5,019 nucleotides of DNA from CAZRIP01 sp964600165 (GTDB taxonomy: Bacteria > Elusimicrobiota > Elusimicrobia > UBA1565 > UBA9628). Below the pieces are notes generated by a model that searched no databases, was not told where the DNA came from, and worked only from the letters and a program-made list of their open reading frames with translations. The stretch is from positions 1 through 5,019 of the forward strand of contig CAZRIP010000163.1 in assembly GCA_964600165.1 (NCBI GenBank). Direction: 5' to 3'. Below, piece by piece: positions 1-4,735 of the stretch (its first letter is position 1; each line of letters begins with the position of its first letter). The position numbers were made by a program, and so were the translations under genes.

Positions 1-185
1 CGCTCGGCGCGCGGATCTTGGGGCTGGTCGAGAGCATGGAGGAGCTGCACATGGTCGGCCTGCGCGGCGACCAGCTCTATCGCCAGGCCGTGCAGGAAGC
101 GCAGAGCGGGAAGGGCACTGCCTTCGATCCCAAGGTCGTCGACGCCTTCGTCGAGTTGATGGGCAATCCCCAAGCGATCTGGTAG
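1..185 (+). CDS. C-terminal end of an HD-GYP/HD-domain-like protein (5' truncated by window)
   Basis: An open frame (codons starting at base 3) enters from the left edge and stops at TAG 183-185, leaving the last 60 residues. The tail begins LGARILGLVESMEEL and continues with GKGTAFDPKVVDAFVELM. This resembles the end of HD-GYP phosphodiesterase domains, where an 'LGARIL..VAD..DAL' segment is followed some 25-30 residues later by 'G.G..FDP.VV.AF'. HD-GYP proteins usually hydrolyse cyclic di-GMP, often fused to receiver or sensor domains. The segment that normally reads VADAYDALT is VESMEELHM here, so the domain may be degenerate. The catalytic HD and GYP motifs would lie upstream and cannot be seen. 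It ends 11 bp before the next gene. Assignment rests on this short tail only. Confidence 0.55.
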   Translation, partial: LGARILGLVESMEELHMVGLRGDQLYRQAVQEAQSGKGTAFDPKVVDAFVELMGNPQAIW

Positions 186-188
186 AAT
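180..188 (+). promoter_or_regulatory. Possible extended -10 promoter element before mcmA2
   Basis: TGG-TAGAAT at 180-188 matches an extended -10 element (TGn followed by TAnnnT, one mismatch from TATAAT). It overlaps the stop codon of the upstream gene. The expected start of transcription, 7-8 bases after the hexamer (about 195-196), falls almost on the ATG at 197, which would give a nearly leaderless mRNA. No Shine-Dalgarno core (GGAG/AGGA) precedes that ATG, in keeping with this. The only -35-like hexamer (TTGATG, 156-161) is 21 bp away, too far for a normal spacer. Inferred from sequence pattern only. Confidence 0.3.
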
Positions 189-196
189 ACGGCGGC

Positions 197-619
197 ATGG
201 TCGAAACCGCCAAGAAACCGTTCCGAGTCCTCATCGCCAAGCCCGGCCTCGACGGCCACGACCGCGGCGCCAAGGTCATCGTGCGCGCGCTGCGCGACGC
301 GGGCTTCGAGGTCATCTACACCGGCATCCGCCAAACCCCGGAGATGATCGTCGCGGCCGCGATGCAAGAAGACGTCGACGCGGTGGGCCTTTCTCTTTTA
401 TCCGGCGCGCATATGACGCTCTTTCCGCAGATCGTCGAGCTTCTCAAGAAGCGCGGACTGGGCGACGTGCTCGTCTTCGGCGGGGGCATCATCCCCGACG
501 AGGACGTCAAGCCGCTCTCCAAAAAGGGCGTCGACAAGGTCTTCGGTCCCGGCACGCCGCTGACGGCGATCGTCGACTATCTCAATGAAAAGCTCCCGGC
601 CGTCCGCGCCGCTCGCTGA
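197..619 (+). CDS. mcmA2: Methylmalonyl-CoA mutase, small (cobalamin-binding) subunit
   Basis: 140 residues forming one B12-binding Rossmann-like domain, the size of the stand-alone C-terminal subunit of split methylmalonyl-CoA mutases. The cobalamin signature is complete: D19-x-H21-x-x-G24 (in KPGLDGHDRGAK), whose His replaces the dimethylbenzimidazole ligand on cobalt; S66-L-L68 in the second strand; and the G95-G96-G97 loop (VFGGGIIPDEDV). With the catalytic large subunit it isomerises (R)-methylmalonyl-CoA to succinyl-CoA in the cytoplasm. The large subunit is not in this window; the gene upstream is unrelated. The ATG at 197 lacks a clear Shine-Dalgarno sequence, but the protein starts where family members do. 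The 3' end overlaps the next gene, meaB, by 35 bp, which agrees with a joint role. A different split mutase (isobutyryl-, ethylmalonyl- or 2-hydroxyisobutyryl-CoA) is possible from this subunit alone; the epimerase and carboxylase genes nearby favour methylmalonyl-CoA. Confidence 0.93.
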   Translation: MVETAKKPFRVLIAKPGLDGHDRGAKVIVRALRDAGFEVIYTGIRQTPEMIVAAAMQEDVDAVGLSLLSGAHMTLFPQIVELLKKRGLGDVLVFGGGIIPDEDVKPLSKKGVDKVFGPGTPLTAIVDYLNEKLPAVRAAR

Positions 620-1526
620 GCGGGTCCTCGGCGGCGACACGGCCGCGGCCTCGCGCGCGCTATCCCTGATCGTCGACGAGGCGCCGGAAGCCGACGCCCT
701 CTCGAAAGCTTTCTTCGCTCGGTCCGGCTCCGTGCAGAAGCTCGGCGTCTGCGGCCCGCCCGGCGCCGGCAAGTCGACGCTCACGGCGCGCTTGGTCAAG
801 CACTACCGCGCGCGGGGCCTCAAAGTCGGCGTGCTCGCCGTCGATCCGTCGAGCCCCATCTCCGGCGGCGCGTTTCTCGGGGACCGGCTCCGAATTCAAG
901 AGCACGCCCTCGACGAAGGCGTCTTCATCCGCTCGCTCGCCAGCCGCGGCAAGATCGGCGGCCTGTCCCACACGATCTTCGGCGCGATCCACGTGCTGGA
1001 AGCTTGGGGCTGCCGGCGGCTGATCATCGAGACCGTCGGCACGGGCCAAGACGAGGTCGAGATCGCGCGCGTCGCCGACACCGTGCTTTACGTCACAACG
1101 CCGTCCATGGGCGACGAGATTCAGGCGATGAAGGCGGGAGTGATGGAGGTTGGCGACGTCTTCGTCGTCAACAAGGCCGACCTCGCCGGCAAGGACAAGG
1201 CCATCTCCGATCTAAAAACCGCCCTCGGCCTGGGCGCCGCGCACGAGCCCAAGCCCTGGCATACGCCCGTCGTGGGCACGTCGGGGCTGACGGGCGAAGG
1301 GGTGGCCGAGCTCGCGGCCGCGGCCGAGGCGCACTGGGCCTATTTGAAGGACAGCGGCGAGGGCAAGCGCCGCTTGAAAGAGCAGCACCGAGAAGAGATC
1401 TCGCTCTACGTGTCCCGGCGCGTCTATCAGACCGCGCTCTCGCGCCTGGGCGACAAGGACCTCGACGCCCTCCTCGCCCACAAGACCGACCCCGCCACCG
1501 TCGGCGCGAAGCTGCTCAAGAAGTAG
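585..1526 (+). CDS. meaB: MeaB/ArgK-family GTPase, methylmalonyl-CoA mutase chaperone
   Basis: 313 residues, normal length for the MeaB/ArgK (MMAA) branch of the G3E GTPases. Motifs in order: Walker A GPPGAGKST (57-65), the family-specific DPSSPISGGAFLGDR (87-101), the switch/G3 segment ETVGTGQDE (149-157), the G4 base-recognition motif NKAD (196-199) and a TSGLTGEGV stretch (232-240) at the G5 position. The tail after about 265 is the predicted dimerisation region. These proteins use GTP to gate adenosylcobalamin loading and to protect or eject damaged cofactor from methylmalonyl-CoA mutase. The first ATG, at 585, overlaps mcmA2 by 35 bp and has no strong ribosome site, so translational coupling is likely. 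Only about ten residues precede the conserved LAERVLGGD start of the family, so this start fits. Older 'ArgK kinase' naming should not be taken literally. The 3' end overlaps the oppositely directed regulator gene by 11 bp. Confidence 0.95.
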   Translation: MKSSRPSAPLAERVLGGDTAAASRALSLIVDEAPEADALSKAFFARSGSVQKLGVCGPPGAGKSTLTARLVKHYRARGLKVGVLAVDPSSPISGGAFLGDRLRIQEHALDEGVFIRSLASRGKIGGLSHTIFGAIHVLEAWGCRRLIIETVGTGQDEVEIARVADTVLYVTTPSMGDEIQAMKAGVMEVGDVFVVNKADLAGKDKAISDLKTALGLGAAHEPKPWHTPVVGTSGLTGEGVAELAAAAEAHWAYLKDSGEGKRRLKEQHREEISLYVSRRVYQTALSRLGDKDLDALLAHKTDPATVGAKLLKK

Positions 1527-1845
1527 GCGGCGAAGGCGCTCGCCACTGAGAGTGCCGACGCGGCCATTCGTTGAGGGGCCGGGGCATGATGATGGGAACA
1601 CAGTCGAGCGCCGCGAACACATTACGCACGGTCCGCCAGGGCGGGCTGCTTCGGCCGGTCTCGATGTCGGAGATCGTCGACTGCTTCAATCCCGACAAAT
1701 ACGCCAACTCATTCTGGTCCATTGCCCGAGCGTACCGAAGGCATTGGACGACATCCTGAAGCCTGGCTTGGGTCCAGATTCCTTTCATTGCTGCGGCGAA
1801 CTGAACTGCTTCGAGAGCCGTCTCTACGCGTGGCAGTGGCATCAT
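1516..1845 (-). CDS. XRE/HTH-type DNA-binding regulator (HipB-like helix-turn-helix)
   Basis: 109 residues, the only gene on the minus strand. Residues about 31-85 form a lambda-repressor-like helix-turn-helix: LRYARAMDQNELAYLSGLKQ then STISDIETGRSS, matching the family pattern 'R...LTQ.ELA...G.SQ..IS.IE.G...P...T...V..AL'. This is DNA-binding (helices 2-3 about 44-63). The HTH is followed by FAALDCVPIIMPRP, a tail much like that of HipB-type antitoxins and 'mobile mystery protein A'-like regulators. No partner toxin is adjacent. Start: the first of two adjacent ATGs (1845), with GGGGAG (complement of 1854-1859) 8 nt upstream. The three palindromic repeats at 1860-1913 lie directly upstream and overlap its -10 box, so it probably represses itself. 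The G+C content over and upstream of its 5' half (about 54%) is well below the neighbours, suggesting acquisition from elsewhere. The last residues (after about 95) read into the end of meaB and look unconserved, possibly a run-on terminus. Its regulatory targets and ligand are unknown. Confidence 0.82.
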   Translation of the reverse strand: MMPLPRVETALEAVQFAAAMKGIWTQARLQDVVQCLRYARAMDQNELAYLSGLKQSTISDIETGRSSPPWRTVRNVFAALDCVPIIMPRPLNEWPRRHSQWRAPSPPTS

Positions 1846-1853
1846 CCTGATTT

Positions 1854-1859
1854 CTCCCC
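1854..1859 (-). promoter_or_regulatory. Ribosome binding site of the XRE regulator
   Basis: Minus-strand GGGGAG, 8 nt before the ATG at 1845, is a good Shine-Dalgarno match. It decides the start in favour of the first of the two tandem ATGs (1845 rather than 1842). Confidence 0.6.
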
Positions 1860-1913
1860 ATGGGTCTGACCCATTATATGGGTTCGCCCCATTTTATGGG
1901 GCGGGCCCATTTA
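1860..1913. repeat. Three tandem 18-bp palindromic repeats, probable operator array
   Basis: Three consecutive 18-bp units: ATGGGTCTGACCCATTAT (1860-1877), ATGGGTTCGCCCCATTTT (1878-1895) and ATGGGGCGGGCCCATTTA (1896-1913). Each holds the invariant inverted repeat ATGGG-N5-CCCAT (15 bp) followed by an A/T-only 3-bp spacer. The centre N5 varies while the half-sites do not, as expected for a dimeric repressor site. The preceding bases make CCCATGGG (1857-1864), an extra half-site. Units 1 and 2 also pair with their neighbours; for example CGCCCCAT (1885-1892) with ATGGGGCG (1896-1903) forms an 8-bp inverted repeat. The array starts 15 bp upstream of the regulator ATG (minus strand) and ends 84 bp upstream of the epimerase ATG (plus strand), so it could control both. 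Repeats seen directly; operator role inferred. Confidence 0.8.
1873..1878 (-). promoter_or_regulatory. -10 box (TATAAT) of the XRE regulator promoter, inside the operator array
   Basis: The minus strand reads a perfect TATAAT at 1873-1878, across the junction of repeat units 1 and 2. Transcription would start near 1866, giving a leader of about 20 nt that contains the GGGGAG ribosome site. The position of the -35 region (about 1896-1901, CCCCAT on the minus strand) is a repeat half-site rather than TTGACA. The promoter is therefore either weak or adapted to the repeats. Protein bound to units 1-2 would occlude it. Confidence 0.5.
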
Positions 1914-1997
1914 CCTCTACAAGAACTACGAGCGACCCCCCGATTTAGTTCCATCTCTTCTGGCGCAAAGCGCCGAAAAAAACCTAGAATCAGCCGA
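1914..1997 (+). promoter_or_regulatory. Leader of the epimerase gene with a possible TAGAAT -10 box
   Basis: 84 bp between the operator array and the epimerase ATG, at low G+C. It holds a 5-bp inverted repeat GGCGC-AAA-GCGCC (1962-1974) followed by an A-run (1976-1982), and TAGAAT at 1985-1990, which ends 7 nt before the ATG at 1998. A start of transcription at about 1997 would give a leaderless or nearly leaderless mRNA. There is no Shine-Dalgarno sequence before this ATG. No convincing -35 box is visible at 16-18 bp. Weak evidence. Confidence 0.3.
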
Positions 1998-2399
1998 ATG
2001 ACCGTCGATCACGTCGGCATCGCCGTCGCCAGCATCGACCGCGCCCTTCCTTTCTACGAGAAAGCCCTGGGTCTGACGCCCGTCCACCGGGAGGAGGTCG
2101 CGTCGCAGAAGGTGCGCGTGGCTTTCCTTCAAGCGGGCGAGACGGCGCTCGAGCTGCTCGAGCCGACGGGAGAGGAAGGGGCGATCGCTAAGTTCCTCAA
2201 GACGCGCGGGCCCGGCTTGCACCACGTCGCGTTCTCGACGAAGAAGATCGACGAGCGGATGAAGCGCCTCGTCCAAATCGGCCTGCCGCCGCTCGAAGCC
2301 GCCGCGCGTCCCGGCGCGCGCGGCCATAAGGTCTGCTTTTTGCATCCGAAGTTCGCCGACGGCGTCCTCATCGAGCTCGTGGAGCCGGCCCATGGCTGA
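1998..2399 (+). CDS. mce: Methylmalonyl-CoA epimerase
   Basis: 133 residues, a vicinal-oxygen-chelate (glyoxalase-like) protein of the usual epimerase length, made of two beta-alpha-beta-beta-beta modules. Likely metal ligands by family pattern: H5 in DHVGIAV, E52 in LELLEP, H76 in LHHVAF and E126 in VLIELVEP. The GHKVCFLHPK.ADGVLIEL end is diagnostic of the epimerase subgroup. It interconverts (S)- and (R)-methylmalonyl-CoA between the carboxylase and the mutase. The frame stays open upstream to an ATG at 1860, but that extension is encoded by the operator repeats (MGLTHY, MGSPHF, MGRAHL) and is not family-like. The start at 1998, immediately before the conserved first strand, is therefore chosen. 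The 3' end overlaps the carboxyltransferase gene by 8 bp. Confidence 0.93.
   Translation: MTVDHVGIAVASIDRALPFYEKALGLTPVHREEVASQKVRVAFLQAGETALELLEPTGEEGAIAKFLKTRGPGLHHVAFSTKKIDERMKRLVQIGLPPLEAAARPGARGHKVCFLHPKFADGVLIELVEPAHG
2381..2384 (+). promoter_or_regulatory. Ribosome binding site of pccB inside the end of mce
   Basis: GGAG lies 7 nt before the ATG at 2392, within the last codons of the epimerase gene. It supports this ATG, which overlaps the epimerase stop (TGA 2397-2399), and points to coupled translation. Confidence 0.5.
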
Positions 2400-3969
2400 G
2401 GAGAAAGCCGCGCCCAAGCCGTTGCGCGGCGCCAAGACGCGCGAGCTGCAGGACCGCTCCAAGAAGGCCATGCAGGGCGGCGGTCCCGAGCGCGAGAAAG
2501 CGCAAAAGGACGCCGGAAAGCTCACCGCGCGCGAGCGCATCGAGCTGCTGCTCGACGACGACAGCTTCGAGGAGGTCGATCTTCTCGTCGAGAAGCGCGC
2601 GCGGGAGTTCGGCCTCGATAAGAGATACCTGCCCGCCGACGGCGTCGTGACCGGCTTCGGCCGCGTCAACGGCCGCGCGGTCTGCGTCTATTCTCAAGAT
2701 TTCACGGTCATGGGCGGCTCGCTCGGCCTCGCGCACGCGCAGAAGATCTGCAAGGTGATGGACTTGGCCATCGAGGCCGGCGTGCCGGTCATCGGCCTAT
2801 GCGACTCCGGCGGCGCGCGCATCCAAGAGGGCGTCGAGTCGCTCGGCGGGTACGCCGAGATTTTTTACAGAAACGTCCGCGCTTCTGGATATATACCGCA
2901 GATCTCGGCGATCCTCGGCCCTTGCGCCGGCGGCGCGGTCTACTCGCCCGCCCTGACCGATTTCGTGTTCATGATCGACGGCACGAGCCACATGTTCATC
3001 ACCGGCCCGGACGTCGTGCGCAACGCGACCGGCGAGACCTGCGATTTCGAGTCGCTCGGCGGCGCGGAGACGCACAGCACGCGCTCGGGCGTCTGCCATT
3101 TCGTGGCCGGGAGCGAGCAAGACTGCTTCCGCCAGATCCGCGAGCTGCTCGAGTACCTGCCGCAGAACTGCAAGGAGAAGCCGGCGCCCGCGATGCCGTC
3201 CGACGACCCCGCGCGCGTGAGCGCGCTTCTCGACAACATCGCGGAGATGGACGCCAAGCGCTCCTATAAGATCCATGACGTCATCTGGGAGATCGCCGAC
3301 GGGCACCAATTCTTCGAGGCGCACAAGGGCTTCGCGCGCAATCTCGTTTGCGGATTCATCCGCCTCAACGGCGAGTCGGTCGGCGTCGTCGCCAACAACC
3401 CTCAGGTCCTGTCCGGCGCGCTCGACATCGGCGCCTCGGAGAAGGGCGCGCGCTTCGTGCGCTTCTGCGACGCCTTCAACATTCCTCTGCTGACGCTCGT
3501 CGACGTCCCCGGCTACTGGCCGGGCGTCGAGCAGGAGCACGGCGGCATCATCCGTCGCGGCGCGAAGCTGCTTTACGCCTACTGCCAGGCGACCGTGCCG
3601 AAGGTCACGGTCGTCTTGCGCAAGGCGTATGGAGGAGCTTACGACGTCATGTCGTCCAAGCACATCCGCGGCGACCTCAACTACGCCTGGCCGTGCGCCG
3701 AGATCGCCGTCATGGGCCCGCAGGGCGCCGTCGACATCCTCTTTCGCAACGACATCAAGGCCGCGCCCGATCCGGCCAAGCGCCGCCAGCAGCTCATCGA
3801 CGAGTACACCAAGCAGTTCGCCTCGCCCTACCAGGCGGCGCAGCGCGGCTACATCGATGAGGTCATCCAGGCGGGGATGACGCGACCGAAGATCATCCGC
3901 GCGTTCCAATTTTTGCGGCACAAGAAGACGGAGAAGCTGCCCAAGAAGCATGGCAATATCCCGCTTTAG
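2392..3969 (+). CDS. pccB: Acyl-CoA carboxylase carboxyltransferase (beta) subunit, propionyl-CoA carboxylase type
   Basis: 525 residues, full length for PccB/MmdA carboxyltransferases with two crotonase-like halves. N-half: KLTARERIELLLD (43-55), DSGGARIQEG (138-147) and GPCAGGAVYSPALTD (176-190) for the first oxyanion hole. C-half: DVPG then GGIIRRGAKLLYAY, and KAYGGAYDVMSSKH (from 411) with G415-A416 as the second oxyanion hole. The C terminus is the classic KKHGNIPL. D418 corresponds in alignment to Asp422 of Streptomyces coelicolor PccB, linked to propionyl- rather than acetyl-CoA preference. The enzyme moves CO2 from biotin to propionyl-CoA, giving (S)-methylmalonyl-CoA. It needs a biotin carboxylase and a biotin carrier protein, both absent here. 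A role as the alpha subunit of the sodium-pumping methylmalonyl-CoA decarboxylase or of a transcarboxylase cannot be excluded, since these share the fold. It overlaps mce by 8 bp and the next gene by 20 bp. Confidence 0.93.
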   Translation: MAEEKAAPKPLRGAKTRELQDRSKKAMQGGGPEREKAQKDAGKLTARERIELLLDDDSFEEVDLLVEKRAREFGLDKRYLPADGVVTGFGRVNGRAVCVYSQDFTVMGGSLGLAHAQKICKVMDLAIEAGVPVIGLCDSGGARIQEGVESLGGYAEIFYRNVRASGYIPQISAILGPCAGGAVYSPALTDFVFMIDGTSHMFITGPDVVRNATGETCDFESLGGAETHSTRSGVCHFVAGSEQDCFRQIRELLEYLPQNCKEKPAPAMPSDDPARVSALLDNIAEMDAKRSYKIHDVIWEIADGHQFFEAHKGFARNLVCGFIRLNGESVGVVANNPQVLSGALDIGASEKGARFVRFCDAFNIPLLTLVDVPGYWPGVEQEHGGIIRRGAKLLYAYCQATVPKVTVVLRKAYGGAYDVMSSKHIRGDLNYAWPCAEIAVMGPQGAVDILFRNDIKAAPDPAKRRQQLIDEYTKQFASPYQAAQRGYIDEVIQAGMTRPKIIRAFQFLRHKKTEKLPKKHGNIPL

Positions 3970-4705
3970 GCTGGTCGCCGTCGCGTTGGGCGTCGCGTTC
4001 CGCGCCGCGGCCGCTTGGGCGGGGGAGCCGGTCTCGCTCGATCTCGATGTCGTGTGCCGGCGCGCGGCGAAAGACCAGGCGGGTCGCAATTTCCGCTCAT
4101 TGACGGACGAGGCCGTCCACGAAGGGCTTCTGCTCGTCGCGCTGAGTCCCGGGAAGGAAAGCATCTACAAGGTCCTGCGGGACATGCCTCCGAGGGTCGA
4201 GAGCGGCCTCGGCAAGATCGCGCAGTTCGACGGCTCTAGCATCGCCGTCGACGCGGAGAAGTCTCAGCTGTCGCGAGACTTCGACTCTGAGCTGATCAAG
4301 ATCTGCGGCATGAAGGTGCCCGATCCCAGGAAGCGTGCTAAGGCGCTCGCGACGCTTCAAGACCGCTTCGAGCGAGACGTCAAGCTCGCGGGCGCTCTCG
4401 CGCACGAGGCCCAGCACAAGCTGAACAAGGATTCGGGCGGGTACAAGAACGAGACCAACGACGAGGAATCGGCCTACAGCGAGGAGCTCAGCTTTTACAT
4501 CCACGTGCCGAAGACGACCGACAACATCGCGCTCTGCGCCGTCATCGGCAAGTCGACGTGCGCGCGGATCGCGCTCGGCGCGGCGAAGGACGAGTGCGAC
4601 GAGCTTCACGGCTTCGAGTTCAACCCGAAAGAGCGGAAATACGACCACATCTACTCGAAAAGAATTTACGTCTTGTGCGACCCGATCAGGGCCAAGAACG
4701 GCTGA
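3950..4705 (+). CDS. Predicted exported protein with HExxH (zinc-metallopeptidase-like) motif
   Basis: 251 residues; I do not recognise a named family. The N terminus is a credible Sec signal peptide: basic MAISRFR, hydrophobic LVAVALGVAF, then AAAAWA with likely cleavage after A24 (AWA|GEP). The mature part has exactly six cysteines (36, 119, 196, 204, 216, 243), which suits up to three disulfides outside the cytoplasm. Residues 150-159 read LAHEAQHKLN, a HEAQH zinc-binding motif at 152-156. About 20 residues on, NDEESAYSEELSFY (170-183) offers a third ligand (E172/E173 or E178) in the 'E..AY..E..F' arrangement seen in several gluzincin-like proteins. The rest is charged and mostly helical in appearance. 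The ATG at 3950 overlaps pccB by 20 bp and has only a weak ribosome site (AGAAG), so translation is likely coupled to pccB. Nothing links its sequence to methylmalonyl-CoA metabolism; the position may be incidental. Signal and motif seen; protease activity inferred. Confidence 0.8.
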   Translation: MAISRFRLVAVALGVAFRAAAAWAGEPVSLDLDVVCRRAAKDQAGRNFRSLTDEAVHEGLLLVALSPGKESIYKVLRDMPPRVESGLGKIAQFDGSSIAVDAEKSQLSRDFDSELIKICGMKVPDPRKRAKALATLQDRFERDVKLAGALAHEAQHKLNKDSGGYKNETNDEESAYSEELSFYIHVPKTTDNIALCAVIGKSTCARIALGAAKDECDELHGFEFNPKERKYDHIYSKRIYVLCDPIRAKNG

Positions 4706-4722
4706 GACGTACCGCGATTCTC

Positions 4723-4729
4723 AAGGAGG
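4723..4729 (+). promoter_or_regulatory. Strong ribosome binding site of mdh
   Basis: AAGGAGG, a near-perfect anti-16S match, lies 6 nt before the ATG at 4736 in the 30-bp gap after the preceding gene. It is the best ribosome site in the window and contrasts with the weak ones before mcmA2, meaB and mce. No terminator hairpin is visible in the gap, so read-through from upstream is possible. Confidence 0.8.
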
Positions 4730-4735
4730 CGCATC

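Noticed and set aside
1004..1549. An overlapping plus-strand frame inside meaB
   Set aside because: The product is a low-complexity Arg/Gly-rich shadow; the meaB frame carries all the GTPase motifs.
1516..1845. The regulator as half of a toxin-antitoxin pair
   Set aside because: The HTH is antitoxin-like, but the flanking genes are a G3E GTPase and an epimerase, and no small toxin-like frame is visible in the gap at 1846-1997.
1860..1913. CRISPR array
   Set aside because: The 18-bp units are directly adjacent, palindromic and without unique spacers of 30 bp or so; no cas genes are nearby.
1962..1982. Hairpin GGCGC-AAA-GCGCC followed by an A-run, considered as a terminator
   Set aside because: The stem is only 5 bp. 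The run is A on the plus strand, and on the minus strand the T-run precedes the hairpin, so it fits an intrinsic terminator in neither direction.
1527..1997. Insertion sequence or integron-like element explaining the low-GC island
   Set aside because: No transposase or integrase, terminal inverted repeats or target-site duplication could be seen at either edge.
2862..2897. AT-rich patch with TTTTTT and TATATA inside pccB, considered as an internal promoter or insertion scar
   Set aside because: The reading frame and the conserved protein sequence (YAEIFYRNVRASGYIPQIS) are unbroken, so it is most simply explained by local codon choice. No -35/-10 pair at proper spacing was found.
2797..4164. 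A long open frame on the minus strand opposite pccB (about 455 codons)
   Set aside because: It lies antisense to a clearly conserved carboxyltransferase. Its Arg/Ala/Asp/Val-rich composition is the usual shadow of high-GC third codon positions, with no recognisable motif.
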